Assembly: GCA_964569385.1 (NCBI GenBank) | Contig: CAZMUM010000020.1 | Location: 25,704 to 89,703, forward strand | Direction of reading: 5' to 3' | From: JAADHX01 sp964569385 | GTDB taxonomy: Bacteria; Actinomycetota; Acidimicrobiia; Acidimicrobiales; Poriferisodalaceae | Length of the DNA stretch: 64,000 nucleotides | Shown here: in pieces, positions 1 through 8,571 of the stretch | Layout: every line of letters begins with the position of its first letter | Position numbering within the stretch: the first letter of the stretch is position 1 | Made by a program: the position numbers and the translations under genes | Notes under the pieces: model-generated | Told to the model about the DNA's origin: nothing | The model's database searches: none | What the model saw: only the letters and a program-made list of their open reading frames with translations

Positions 1-1
1 T

Positions 2-496
2 GGTCCTCTCTCACACCCTGGGCGTATCCGCCGCCAGGTCATCGGGGTGTCTGACCCCGGACTCCAGGACCTCATGGCTGGGGTGCTGGCCAACCGAGGG
101 TCAGAGCACGCGTGGGTCGTGCACGGTCATGGGCGGCTCGATGAGATTGCGCTCACCGGCCCTTCCAGAGTGGTCGAGGTAAGAGACGGTTCGATCTCGG
201 AGTTCGAGGTTGACCCCAAAGATTTGGGAATTGCTAGGGCCAGCCTCGACGACATCTCCGGCGGCGATGCCGAGGCAAACGCCAACATCGCCCACGCCAT
301 ATTCGGTGGCTCAGAAACGGGGGCCCGGCGTGATATTGTGGTGCTCAACGCAGCCGCTGGACTGGTTGTGGCGGGAATCGCCGACGACCTACCGACGGCA
401 ATAGAGGCGGCATCGACAGCGGTGTCGAACGGCTCGGCGGCCGAAGCGCTTCGTAAGGCTGTTGTGGCCAGCGCGGCTGCGGCTGAGTCGAATTAG
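2..496 (+). CDS. trpD: Anthranilate phosphoribosyltransferase, 3' part
   Basis: C-terminal about 164 residues of TrpD, which joins anthranilate to PRPP in tryptophan synthesis. The frame is open from base 2 and begins GPLSHPGRIRRQVIGVSDP, matching the conserved segment of the family that follows the domain hinge. Further motifs are the VVHGHGRLDEI stretch and a GGDAEANANIAHAIFGG block. The first Met in the window (position 47 onward) is internal; the true start lies outside. The gene ends on TAG and overlaps the convergent nuclease gene by 4 bases. Family assignment is firm because the conserved C-terminal motifs are all present. Confidence 0.93.
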   Translation, partial: GPLSHPGRIRRQVIGVSDPGLQDLMAGVLANRGSEHAWVVHGHGRLDEIALTGPSRVVEVRDGSISEFEVDPKDLGIARASLDDISGGDAEANANIAHAIFGGSETGARRDIVVLNAAAGLVVAGIADDLPTAIEAASTAVSNGSAAEALRKAVVASAAAAESN

Positions 497-2391
497 CGGC
501 GTCCTCGGCGGGACCCGCTAAGCGCACTGGGGCTCGCATCGAAGTCAGCCAGCCGCGGCAACTTTGAGCAGAGCACACCGTCGAGGTCTTGCAACCGCAG
601 CTCGCTAGCGTTGGCATCGAGCCACGACGCGATACAGCGAAGCTCGTCGTCGGCGGCTCTGGCTTGATCGCCGCTGTCGACTGGCGGTGTCGTAGGGCCG
701 AACAAAGGGGCTGTGCCGTACTCGGTCCAGGATCGAACTAGACGTCCCTGGTTTATCTCAGCTCCCCCAACCCCGGGGAGCTCGACTTCGAACCGCTCGG
801 CGAGTTCGAGGCGCTCGACCACACGCTGGCGGCCAAGTGCAGTGGCTAGGGCTGCGGCACGGTCCCGAGTGTCGGCGGCCTCTTCGAACCGTTCTTCGGT
901 AGCCAGGGCATCCATGCGATTCCGTAGGCGAGACAAGATGCGGTCAGGATGGGTCTTTAGCTCTAGCACCACAGTCGAAACGATCTGTTCGTACACCGTG
1001 GCCGGAGTGAAGCCTGTGCATGGGCAGGCCGACGCCCCCAGTTGGGCTGTGGCGCACGGCCCACAATCGGCCCTGGCCGCGGGTCGGCTGGTACAGCGAC
1101 GTAGTTGTGTAACCGAGTGGATCGCCTCCACAACGGCTTTGGCCTGGCGCCGCGATGAGATCGGCCCGAGGTAGTAGCCATCGTCTTGTCGTTTGGTGAC
1201 GATCGACAACCGAGGGAATTGTTCTGTGAGGGTGACCTTCACGAACACCGGCGCAGCGCGAGACGTGCCAACGCGGTTGAACCTTGGGCGATGCTGACGG
1301 ATCAGGCGAAGCTCGGTCACGTCGGCTTCGAGCGGTCCCGGGCATTCAAGATGACTCAGGTGATCGGTTTCGCGCAACAGCTGAGCAACTTTCCGGCGCC
1401 GGTCGCCAGAGAAGTAGCTCCGAACGCGGCTACGAAGATTGGTGGCCTTGCCAACGTAGAGGACGCGTCCGTCGCGGTCGTGGAACATGTAGACGCCACG
1501 AGTCCGTGGAAAGCCGTCGGTGAGCTTGAGTTTCGAAGCTTGTGGGTGAGCGTCGATCTTGGGCAGGGCGAGCAAATCGTCGAGACCCATTACCCCAAAA
1601 CAAGCTGCCCGCTCGAGGAGCATGTGGAGAAGGTCGCCAGTAGCCAGAGCATCGTCGAGGGCCCTGTGGCTCGGTTGGTGGTCGAGCCTAAGCCGGTCGG
1701 CCAAGGTGCCAAGACGCAGGTTGGGTACTTCGTCGATGATTAGCCGCCGAGCCAGCGCCAGAGTATCGACCACCCTGTTGGGCAGTCTTGGTCGGCCGGT
1801 CGACTCGACGCAGCGCTGCAGAAACGCCATGTCGAACAACACGTTGTGCCCGACGAGGACGGCATCGCCAACGAACTCGAGAAACGACGGCAGAACCTGA
1901 TCGAACTTCGGAGCTCTAAGGACCATGGCCTGGGTTATGCCGGTCAGAATCGTAATCTCGGCCGGAATGGCGATTCCGGGGTTGATCATGGTCTGGAAAG
2001 TGCCGAGGCATTCGCCGCCACGGAGTTTGACCGCGCCAATCTCGGTCACCTCGTCGAGCTTGCGGTTACCGCCCGTGGTTTCGACATCGAACACGCAGAA
2101 CGTCACCTCATGCAGCGCGACGCCGAGATCATCGAGCGAACGCTGGTCTATTCGCTCAGCCCAGCGGCCGCTGGTGATCGAGTCGGTGGCTATTCGTCTA
2201 CGCCCAGTAACAGCCGCTGTGGCGTCGTCGTCAGTCGCGTCATCGAATAACGTTCGCGCCGGTGCTTGGGTGGTTTTGGCTGTGCCTGCTGGCAAATTGT
2301 TCACATTGACGAAAGGTACGCACCCGGTGGGACAGAAGAGGTCTTTCGGGGTATCGCTCGAACGAAGTGAGAGGGAGAACCCGGTTAGCAA
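493..2391 (-). CDS. DEDDh 3'-5' exonuclease fused to a UvrC-like GIY-YIG nuclease
   Basis: Up to 632 residues. Residues ~98-265 are a DnaQ/DEDDh exonuclease: Exo I FDVETTG (101-107), Exo II VGHNVLFDMAFL and Exo III HRALDDALA. It is followed by a GIY-YIG nuclease domain (RGVYMFHDRDGRVLYVGKA, then RSRVRSYF) and a UvrB/UvrC-type helical motif (ATEERFEEAADTRDRAAAL). This exonuclease plus Cho/UvrC arrangement is a known actinobacterial family thought to act in DNA repair; the substrate is not known from sequence. The start is uncertain. The ATG at 2391 would place ~30 residues inside a repeat-like element (2316-2372), and a GTG at 2304 in the same frame is an alternative. It is divergent from the NYN gene. 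Confidence 0.88.
   Translation of the reverse strand: MLTGFSLSLRSSDTPKDLFCPTGCVPFVNVNNLPAGTAKTTQAPARTLFDDATDDDATAAVTGRRRIATDSITSGRWAERIDQRSLDDLGVALHEVTFCVFDVETTGGNRKLDEVTEIGAVKLRGGECLGTFQTMINPGIAIPAEITILTGITQAMVLRAPKFDQVLPSFLEFVGDAVLVGHNVLFDMAFLQRCVESTGRPRLPNRVVDTLALARRLIIDEVPNLRLGTLADRLRLDHQPSHRALDDALATGDLLHMLLERAACFGVMGLDDLLALPKIDAHPQASKLKLTDGFPRTRGVYMFHDRDGRVLYVGKATNLRSRVRSYFSGDRRRKVAQLLRETDHLSHLECPGPLEADVTELRLIRQHRPRFNRVGTSRAAPVFVKVTLTEQFPRLSIVTKRQDDGYYLGPISSRRQAKAVVEAIHSVTQLRRCTSRPAARADCGPCATAQLGASACPCTGFTPATVYEQIVSTVVLELKTHPDRILSRLRNRMDALATEERFEEAADTRDRAAALATALGRQRVVERLELAERFEVELPGVGGAEINQGRLVRSWTEYGTAPLFGPTTPPVDSGDQARAADDELRCIASWLDANASELRLQDLDGVLCSKLPRLADFDASPSALSGSRRGRR
2316..2372 (+). 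repeat. Diverged copy of a short intergenic repeat
   Basis: The stretch beginning GTACGCACCCGGTGGGAC and continuing through GGGGTATCGCTCGAACGAAGTGAG resembles the reverse complement of the element at 3636-3680 (which reads GTACCCAGGGGGTGGGAC, then CGGTGTCGCGAACTAGCGGAG). The two copies flank the NYN gene in opposite orientation. By-eye alignment needs a few gaps, so relatedness is probable, not certain. Confidence 0.4.
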
Positions 2392-2449
2392 CCGAAGGTT
2401 GCGGCGGTGACAGAGAGGTTTTTAAACCAACGGGTGCGAAACTTTGGTG

Positions 2450-3595
2450 ATGGGATCGGATCGAGGGAAATCGGCTGGAGAGCCGGGAGTGGGGGAGTTG
2501 AGGCACCTACTCGAGTTGGCTCACTCTGTTGCCCGGTCAGACGCTCGCCGATCAAGTGGTGCTGCCATCCCTGATGGGCTCGAACGCGTGGTGCAGCTTG
2601 ATCGACTACCTCGGGCTTGGCTTGGGGCAGTTCGGTCAGCCCTCGACGTCGACGCTGATTTTCGCGAACGGGTCGCGCTGCTGGCCGATCAGAGCGAAGT
2701 TGGTGAGGTGGCTTGGCTTTGGGTTAGTCGTCCCGACCACTGGACCGATCGAATCCGCGAGTTCTACTTGAATGAGATCGCCACCGAAACCCAACTCGAC
2801 GAGATCATGCTCGAGCTCCAGACGGTGAAGTCTCAGTTGGCGAGCGTCACCGCCAAACTTGCTTCGGCCGAAGTTGCGTTGAAACAAGAGCGTCGCTCGG
2901 CTGCTGAGTTAGCGCAGCTGGTCGAGGTCGCAGAGGCCGAATCCGAATCCAAGCGAGTCAGGGCCGTCGAACTCGGACAACGGGCAACTCGGGCCGAACA
3001 ACTCCTTGGCGACGAACGTCTGGCCCACAAACGCACGGCCGTCGCGCTCGCCAACGCAACGTCGAGGAGCGAAGACCCCGTCGTCGATGCAGGTGGCTCC
3101 GCAGCTCCGAGCACCCCGCCAGACCAACCGGTGACCGCTCAACCTAAACGGCGTAGACCACATCGCTCCGCCAGAGGCGTTCTCGACGACTCGCCGGCGG
3201 GTGTCGACGAACTGATTCGTGTCCCGCGTATGCAGATGTTGGTCGATGGTTACAACGTGGCTAAAACCGGCTGGCCAAACGCTGATCTGTACACCCAACG
3301 TGAACGTTTGTTGTCGGCTATGGCAACCCGGCTAGGCGGTCGCCTTGTCGCCACCGTCGTATTCGATGGCGCCGATGTAGTTGGCGGTGGCCAGAATCGG
3401 TACCAGTCGCAGGTGAGAGTTACGTGGAGTCCGGCTGGTGTGACGGCCGACGATGTGCTGCTGGCAATGCTCGACCGCATCGACAGCGCCGTGCCGGTAC
3501 TCGTGGTCTCGACCGATGGCGAGGTTCGCGACGGCGCCGCCGCACGAGGCGCCAACGTCGTTTCGAGCTATTCATTCTACAGTTGGCTTCGCTAG
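2450..3595 (+). CDS. NYN (YacP-like) domain protein with coiled-coil N-terminal half
   Basis: About 381 residues from ATG 2450; TTG 2444 and GTG 2447 are in frame just upstream. Residues ~115-195 are a long heptad-like Glu/Ala/Leu-rich coiled coil, then a Pro-rich, basic linker (TAQPKRRRPHRSARG). The C-terminal ~130 residues form a PIN-like NYN domain with the conserved MLVDGYNVAKTGWP acidic start, VVFDGADV and VVSTDGEVRDGAAARGANVV. YacP/NYN proteins are predicted RNases (YacP relatives act in mRNA or tRNA processing); the coiled coil suggests oligomerisation. The stop codon lies inside the first copy of a 27-bp direct repeat. Confident in domain, not in substrate. Confidence 0.85.
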   Translation: MGSDRGKSAGEPGVGELRHLLELAHSVARSDARRSSGAAIPDGLERVVQLDRLPRAWLGAVRSALDVDADFRERVALLADQSEVGEVAWLWVSRPDHWTDRIREFYLNEIATETQLDEIMLELQTVKSQLASVTAKLASAEVALKQERRSAAELAQLVEVAEAESESKRVRAVELGQRATRAEQLLGDERLAHKRTAVALANATSRSEDPVVDAGGSAAPSTPPDQPVTAQPKRRRPHRSARGVLDDSPAGVDELIRVPRMQMLVDGYNVAKTGWPNADLYTQRERLLSAMATRLGGRLVATVVFDGADVVGGGQNRYQSQVRVTWSPAGVTADDVLLAMLDRIDSAVPVLVVSTDGEVRDGAAARGANVVSSYSFYSWLR

Positions 3596-3680
3596 TTCGC
3601 GACACCGCAGGTTTCGCTCATACGCGTTGGGCTCCGCTAGTTCGCGACACCGCAGGTTTCGCGTCCCACCCCCTGGGTAC
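3591..3680. repeat. Pair of identical 27-bp direct repeats plus an adjoining conserved block
   Basis: An identical 27-bp unit that starts GCTAGTTCGCGACACCGCAG occurs at 3591-3617 and 3636-3662 (period 45). The first copy includes the TAG stop of the NYN gene. The second is followed by GTCCCACCCCCTGGGTAC (3663-3680), and the whole second unit resembles the inverse of 2316-2372. It looks like a REP/RUP-type short interspersed element; no coding function is seen. Bases 3681-3754 hold nothing I recognise. Confidence 0.7.
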
Positions 3681-3754
3681 GTTCATCGTCGACTCCGAAG
3701 CGCTCTTGGCTTCGGTCCAAGTCCAACAGTCCAGCCACTTCCCCTGGAGTCCTC

Positions 3755-4000
3755 ATGTCGTTCGATACGCCAGTAAGTCGTTCACCGTCAAACCAAAGAA
3801 GTTCGCGTCGTTTCGTGATCGATTGCGATGTCTGCATTGCTCGCTCTACTGAAGCTTGCAATAGCTGCGTCGTGACTTTTCTCGTCCGCGACGAACACGA
3901 CAGCGCGGTCATCATCGATCTGGCCGAAGCGCGTGCTCTGAAGGCTCTTGGCGATGGCGGGCTGGTGCCACGCCTGAGGCATGCAACCATGAGGGAGTGA
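3755..4000 (+). CDS. Small Cys-containing protein upstream of queG
   Basis: 81 residues from ATG 3755. It contains CDVCIARSTEACNSC in residues ~24-38, i.e. two CxxC-like pairs that could bind zinc, then VVTFLVRDEHDSAVIIDLAEARALKALGDGG. The GTG of queG overlaps its stop (GTGA), so the two are probably translationally coupled. Small proteins of this pattern occur in actinobacteria without assigned function; a link to queuosine metabolism is inference from coupling only. The N-terminal ~20 residues are Ser/Arg-rich and a later start is possible. Confidence 0.6.
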   Translation: MSFDTPVSRSPSNQRSSRRFVIDCDVCIARSTEACNSCVVTFLVRDEHDSAVIIDLAEARALKALGDGGLVPRLRHATMRE

Positions 4001-5139
4001 TTTCAGCCGCGCTCGACGACGTTGCCCGCTGGGCCGCCGCGGCCGGTCTCGATGCTCACGGCGTTACAGACGCAGCGCCGTTCGACGAAGCAAGGATACG
4101 AATCGACGCGCGCAAGGGTGCCGGGCTGCATGCCGGCATGCACTTCACCTACGGGAAACCCGAACGCTCGACCGATCCCAGCCGTGTTCTCGCCGGAGCT
4201 CGGTCGATCATTGTGGGGGCCTTGTTGTACCGACGCGACCAGGTCGAACAGATACCTAACGGGCCTCGCGCCGCCGTTGCCCGCTACGTATGGGAGCCCT
4301 ACTACGACCAGTTGCACGATCGGCTAGAGGCCGTCGCGGCCGAGCTTCGGTCAATTGGGGCGACGGCAGTGGTGGTGCTCGACGACAACCGAATGGTCGA
4401 CCGGGCTGCTGCCTATCGAGCTGGGCTCGGTTGGTTTGGCAAGAACACCAACCTGCTTTCGGACGATCTTGGTAGCTGGTTTGTACTCGGATCGGTGGTG
4501 ACCGATGCCGTCATCGAGCCTGCTGATGGGCCAATGGCCGACGGCTGCCTGAGTTGCAACCGTTGCCAAGTCGCGTGTCCGACCGGCGCGCTGGATACGG
4601 CGGGGGTTTTGGATGCCCGACGGTGCCTTGCATGGCTCGTTCAAGCGGCCGGAACCTTCCCTCCCGAATTTCGCGAGGCTCTTGGCGATCGAATCTATGG
4701 CTGCGACGATTGTCAGGTGGTTTGTCCCCCGAATGTGCGCGACGAGCGGTCCCGATCGGTGCCTGTGGTGGCAGGCGATGCCACCACGACTGTGGACTTA
4801 CTTGAGCTTCTAAGGTCGAGCGACGACGAACTGGCTGCTCGATACGGGCAGTGGTACATCCCTCGTCGCCGGCCCGAGTATCTCCGCAGAAACGCCCTGG
4901 TTGCGCTCGGCAACGTGGCCGAACCGCGACGCGAGCTCGCTCCCGGTGGCGGTGCCGACGTCGACGAAGTGCTCGTCCGGATGCTCCAAAGCGAACATGT
5001 GGTCGAGGTTGGCCATGCCATATGGGCCGCGAAACGCCTCGGCCGCGACGAACTCGTGGCCCGGTGCGTAACCGACGGTGCGGCTTTGCTCGACTCAGCC
5101 ATTGTGGCCGAACTCAATCGGTCCGTTCCGCCTCGTTAG
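3997..5139 (+). CDS. queG: Epoxyqueuosine reductase
   Basis: 380 residues, GTG start overlapping the upstream stop. QueG reduces epoxyqueuosine to queuosine in tRNA, the last step of the pathway, using cobalamin and two [4Fe-4S] clusters. Visible: the N-terminal DUF1730-like region with YGKPERSTDPSRVLAGARSI; ferredoxin motif C184-LSC-NRC-QVAC194 followed by PTGA; a second cluster GCDDCQVVCP at ~235-244; and a HEAT-like C-terminal tail (EHVVEVGHAIWAAKRLG). Length matches the family. No other que gene is visible in the window. Confidence 0.94.
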   Translation: MISAALDDVARWAAAAGLDAHGVTDAAPFDEARIRIDARKGAGLHAGMHFTYGKPERSTDPSRVLAGARSIIVGALLYRRDQVEQIPNGPRAAVARYVWEPYYDQLHDRLEAVAAELRSIGATAVVVLDDNRMVDRAAAYRAGLGWFGKNTNLLSDDLGSWFVLGSVVTDAVIEPADGPMADGCLSCNRCQVACPTGALDTAGVLDARRCLAWLVQAAGTFPPEFREALGDRIYGCDDCQVVCPPNVRDERSRSVPVVAGDATTTVDLLELLRSSDDELAARYGQWYIPRRRPEYLRRNALVALGNVAEPRRELAPGGGADVDEVLVRMLQSEHVVEVGHAIWAAKRLGRDELVARCVTDGAALLDSAIVAELNRSVPPR

Positions 5140-5157
5140 GCGGTAGCGTCGAGCCCC

Positions 5158-6285
5158 GTGGTTCGCCACCTGCTAGTCACCAACGACTTCCCGCCCAAAG
5201 TAGGCGGTATTCAGGCCTACCTATGGGAGCTCTGGCGTCGGCTTCCAGCCGACGAAGTCACCGTGTTTACCACCCCGTATGCGGGGACGGCCGAGTTCGA
5301 CGCCAACCAGGCGTTTCGCGTCATCAGGGCGCGTGATAAGTGGCTCGTGCCAAGACCGGGGTTGGCCGCCCAGATTGACACCATCGCCGATGAGGTCGGG
5401 GCCGAGCTGGTAGTGATCGATCCTGCGCTCCCCCTTGGCGGAATCGGTCCCAGACTTCACCATCCATACGCGGTGATACTCCATGGTGCAGAGGTCGCGG
5501 TGCCGGGACGTTTGCCGATCAGCCGGCAGGCGTTGCGAAAGGTTCTGACCGAAGCCAGGTTGGTCATCGGTGCCGGCATGTACCCAATGGACGAAGGCAA
5601 CAGAGCCGCCGGACGTACCCTTGACTCGATTTATGTTCCACCTGGTGTCGACACCGACCGATTCCGTCCGCTTACCGACGATGAGAGGAGAGCGGCACGA
5701 CAAAGGTTCGATATCGACATCGATGCTCAGATGGTGCTCGCAGTCTCGCGCCTCGTTCCGCGCAAGGGTTTCGACGTTGCCATCGAAGCCGCGGCGAAGC
5801 TCTCCAAGTCGTACCCTCGGCTCTTGCTCGTGATCGGTGGCACTGGTCGCGACGAACGTCGGCTTAAACGTAAAGCCGCGGCGCTCGAGGCTCCGGTGAG
5901 GTTCCTAGGATCCTTTAGCGAACAGGACAAACCCGAACTATTCGGTGCCGCCGACGTATTCACGATGTTGTGTCGCACTAGGTGGGGAGGCCTCGAACAG
6001 GAGGGATTCGGAATTGTGTTTGTCGAAGCAGCTGCGGCTGGGGTACCTCAGGTCGCGGGCGACAGCGGTGGTGCTGCCGAGGCTGTTCTCGATGGCGAGA
6101 CTGGTGCCGTCGTGGCCAGTCCAAACGATGTCGACGCAGTTGTCACCGCGTGGCGGTCGATCCTCGACAACCCTGACGGCGCCGCCGAAATGGGTCGCAG
6201 ATCCCGGGAGCGAGCAGTCTCGGAGTTCTCCTACAAAACGCTGGCCTTGCGGCTCCACGCGGGCTTGGCCGAAGCGGTCCAATGA
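5158..6285 (+). CDS. GT4 glycosyltransferase, PimB-like phosphatidylinositol mannosyltransferase
   Basis: 375 residues, GTG start. GT-B fold: N-terminal LLVTNDFPPKVGGIQAYL typical of PimB/PimC relatives, LHGAEVAVPGRLP, then the C-terminal nucleotide-sugar domain with VSRLVPRKGFDVAIEA, GTGRDERRLKRKA, and the EQEGFGIVFVEAAAAGVPQVAG motif containing the EX7E acidic pair. The family uses GDP-mannose to build phosphatidylinositol mannosides or related glycolipids at the cytoplasmic face. Exact acceptor not provable. A TAGCGT hexamer sits 8 nt before the start, so the gene may have its own leaderless promoter in spite of being only 18 bp from queG. Confidence 0.82.
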   Translation: MVRHLLVTNDFPPKVGGIQAYLWELWRRLPADEVTVFTTPYAGTAEFDANQAFRVIRARDKWLVPRPGLAAQIDTIADEVGAELVVIDPALPLGGIGPRLHHPYAVILHGAEVAVPGRLPISRQALRKVLTEARLVIGAGMYPMDEGNRAAGRTLDSIYVPPGVDTDRFRPLTDDERRAARQRFDIDIDAQMVLAVSRLVPRKGFDVAIEAAAKLSKSYPRLLLVIGGTGRDERRLKRKAAALEAPVRFLGSFSEQDKPELFGAADVFTMLCRTRWGGLEQEGFGIVFVEAAAAGVPQVAGDSGGAAEAVLDGETGAVVASPNDVDAVVTAWRSILDNPDGAAEMGRRSRERAVSEFSYKTLALRLHAGLAEAVQ

Positions 6286-6761
6286 GCAACATTGATCGGC
6301 CAGATGCCGACGACCCAGAACCCGACCAGCGAGAACCCGATCCGCGCCGAGGTTGGGTTCTCGTCAGAGCCAACTGGGTTGCAACGGCTGTTCTAACGGT
6401 GAGTCTTGGCCTCGGGTTGGCAGCCCCGAGCTCGCTTGGAGTCGTCGCGGCATTCGTGTCGATCGCAATGCTCCTAGCCGGGATCATGGCGTTCCTCTAT
6501 TCGTTCTTCGTCGCCCTCGACCGCAGTCGCACCGAAGAAATCTCGACCGCCGGTCTCTACTTGTTGGCCGAAGGCGCCCCAGCGGCAACGCGTTGGCACA
6601 TGATCGGAGCAATTGTCGCTCAGTCGGCGGTGGCGGTAGTCGCGGCATTGATCGAACCAACCAGTGCACTCATATTCGGTGTTCTGGCTCCGGTGCTCGG
6701 ACTAGGAATCGCCGGAGTTTGGTCGGCTAAACACGGTGTGTTTCGGCCTCGGTTTCGGTGA
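6282..6761 (+). CDS. Small integral membrane protein, unknown function
   Basis: 159 residues, ATGA overlap with the glycosyltransferase. A hydrophilic, Pro/Asp/Arg-rich N-terminus (~25 residues) precedes four likely membrane spans: ~31-50, ~53-75, ~108-125 and ~128-148. A charged loop, DRSRTEEISTAGLYLLAEG, lies in the middle. I do not recognise the family. The coupling to a lipid-glycan transferase suggests an envelope role, as inference only. Confidence 0.72.
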   Translation: MSNIDRPDADDPEPDQREPDPRRGWVLVRANWVATAVLTVSLGLGLAAPSSLGVVAAFVSIAMLLAGIMAFLYSFFVALDRSRTEEISTAGLYLLAEGAPAATRWHMIGAIVAQSAVAVVAALIEPTSALIFGVLAPVLGLGIAGVWSAKHGVFRPRFR

Positions 6762-6881
6762 GTTGCGCTTTTCGAATCTACTTGATTCACTCGGGTTTGG
6801 AGGGGTATGCAACATCGTTGGGTGCTGACGGTGGCAGAATCAAGCAAACGAAACGCGCCAGCTAGCCCCGGAGGAACGACG

Positions 6882-7325
6882 ATGCTCGATGAAGCCACCG
6901 AAGTCAGAGTCATTCAGGCGTCCCCAGAGCGTTGTTATCAACTGGCGGCCGACGTCACAAGTTATCCAGACTGGACAACCGATCTAAAGGACGCCACGGT
7001 TCTCGAAGTCGACCACGAGGGACGACCGTTGTTGGTCGAGTTCCGCGCCGCGGCCATGGGTCGGTCGGCGGCTTACACCTTGCGATACAACCATTCCGAG
7101 GCACCCAGCCGCATCTCGTGGGTTCAGACGGCGGGCGACATCACCAAACGTCTCGACGGGTGGTACACCTTCGGCGCCGTCCCAGGTTCACCCGACGAAT
7201 GCGAGGTCACCTATCACCTCGAAGTCGAACTGCTCGTGCCTCTGCCAGGGTTCGTGAAGCGCAGGGCCGAAGGTCGGATTATCCACACCGCTCTCGCCGA
7301 TCTTCAGGCCAGAGCCGAAGCTTGA
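6882..7325 (+). CDS. SRPBCC (polyketide cyclase/COQ10-like) lipid-binding domain protein
   Basis: 147 residues from ATG 6882, chosen because GGAGGA lies 6 nt upstream; an in-frame ATG at 6807 gives an unconserved extension. Motifs: EVRVIQASPERCYQLAADVTSYPDW at the N-terminus, WVQTAGDITKRLDGWYTF in the middle, VELLVPLPGFVKRRAEGRIIHTAL helix at the end. This matches the actinobacterial START-like family related to Coq10, which binds hydrophobic ligands. The next gene starts 4 nt after its stop, so it is in an operon with the ArsA-type ATPase. Confidence 0.85.
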   Translation: MLDEATEVRVIQASPERCYQLAADVTSYPDWTTDLKDATVLEVDHEGRPLLVEFRAAAMGRSAAYTLRYNHSEAPSRISWVQTAGDITKRLDGWYTFGAVPGSPDECEVTYHLEVELLVPLPGFVKRRAEGRIIHTALADLQARAEA

Positions 7326-7329
7326 CCCC

Positions 7330-8514
7330 TTGAGTGGCGCGAACGTGCTGCTCTTCACCGGCAAGGGCGGTGTTGGAAAGTCGACGATCGCAGCTGCGAC
7401 GGCTGTTCGGGCAGCAGAGTTGGGCCTTCGGGTTCACGTCGTGTCTACTGATGCCGCTCACAGCCTTGGTGATGTGTTTGGCATCGAGATCGGCGACGCT
7501 GGCGTCGAGGTCTGTGACGGTCTTACCGCAAGCGAACCCGACGCCAGGATAAGGCTCGAGGCCGGATGGGACACGATTCGCTTGACCGTCGCCGCCATCG
7601 CAGGTCAGTCGGGAATCTCGGCGATTCAGGCTGGCGAACTCACGGTCATCCCCGGTGCCGATGAGCTGATTGCACTGTCAGTGATTGGCGAGTTGGCCGA
7701 CCGCACCGATCTGGATCTTGTCGTTGTCGACTGTGCACCCACCGCTGAAACCATCCGACTGCTGTCGGCGCCTCAGGTCATCAACTGGTGGATCGACCGG
7801 CTAGCTCCAGTGGCGGCTCCATGGATTGGCATGGTTGGGCCAATACTTGAGCAGACCGTTGGAGTCGAGCTACCCAAAATACGAGCGCTCGATGACTTGC
7901 GTCGATTATCGGACCGCTTGAGCGCCACCCAACGGCTTCTGACCGATACGGCCAGAACGGGTGTGCGCCTTGTTTCGGCCCCAAACCCGGTTGTGGTAGC
8001 TGAAACCAGAAGAGCACACTCATACCTGTCGTTGTTCGGTCTGCGCGTCGATGCCGCGATCATGAATCGGATCTTGCCAGCGGCCGTGGCCGACCCGTTC
8101 TTCGAGCGGTGGCGAAAGGTCGAGGCCGAACAGGTCGAACGCCTAACCACCGACCTAGACCCAGTGCCGGTGTGGCCAGTCGAACTCGCTGGGGCAGAGA
8201 TCGTCGGCGTTGAGGCTCTTGCCGCGCTTGGTCGCGCCATTTACGGCGCTGAGGATCCGACCGCCCGGTCGACTACTTGCCCATCGCTGGTATGGGCTTC
8301 CGATGGAGACCGGGCCACGTTAACCATGGCTATCGGAGCCGTTGACGGGTCGTCGATCGATGTCGGACGTCACCGGGGCGAACTCATTATCACCATAGGT
8401 CCGCATCGGCGGATGGTCGCTTTGCCAGATTCGTTGCTCTCCCACGATGTGGCAACGGCGAGCCTCGAACAGGGATCTCTCAACATTGGCTTCGAACTCG
8501 TTCGGAGGGTTTGA
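7330..8514 (+). CDS. ArsA/Get3-family ATPase
   Basis: 394 residues, TTG start 4 nt after the SRPBCC stop. Walker A variant GKGGVGKST (11-19) with the signature lysine, then VVSTDAAHSLGDVFGIEIGD (switch-I region) and LVVVDCAPTAETIRLLS (Walker B/switch II). The C-terminal ~90 residues form a small beta-rich domain often seen in actinobacterial ArsA-like proteins, where pairs of such ATPases occur near whiB or lipid genes. No arsB is adjacent and no Cys triplet for As(III) is seen, so arsenite export is unlikely; client or membrane-protein handling is inferred. Confidence 0.85.
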   Translation: MSGANVLLFTGKGGVGKSTIAAATAVRAAELGLRVHVVSTDAAHSLGDVFGIEIGDAGVEVCDGLTASEPDARIRLEAGWDTIRLTVAAIAGQSGISAIQAGELTVIPGADELIALSVIGELADRTDLDLVVVDCAPTAETIRLLSAPQVINWWIDRLAPVAAPWIGMVGPILEQTVGVELPKIRALDDLRRLSDRLSATQRLLTDTARTGVRLVSAPNPVVVAETRRAHSYLSLFGLRVDAAIMNRILPAAVADPFFERWRKVEAEQVERLTTDLDPVPVWPVELAGAEIVGVEALAALGRAIYGAEDPTARSTTCPSLVWASDGDRATLTMAIGAVDGSSIDVGRHRGELIITIGPHRRMVALPDSLLSHDVATASLEQGSLNIGFELVRRV

Positions 8515-8541
8515 TGTGCCAGTTGGCGGTGGTGTGCGGCG

Positions 8542-8571
8542 CGGGTCTTTCAGCCCGTTAGTTTTGACCCG
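8542..8571 (+). terminator. Possible weak hairpin downstream of the ArsA-type gene
   Basis: CGGGTC (8542-8547) pairs with GACCCG (8566-8571), and an alternative CGGG/CCCG stem (8542-8545 with 8554-8557) is followed by TTAGTTTT. It lies between the ATPase and a small acidic protein gene. The stems are short and could be chance. Confidence 0.25.

Noticed and set aside
2338..2443. Palindrome GGTTTTTAAACC near 2418 as a divergent operator
   Set aside because: Short and AT-rich; it lies next to the repeat element and nothing else supports a regulatory role.
7330..8514. ArsA-type ATPase as an arsenite pump component
   Set aside because: No arsB/acr3 gene nearby and no cysteine metal site; context is lipid/envelope genes.
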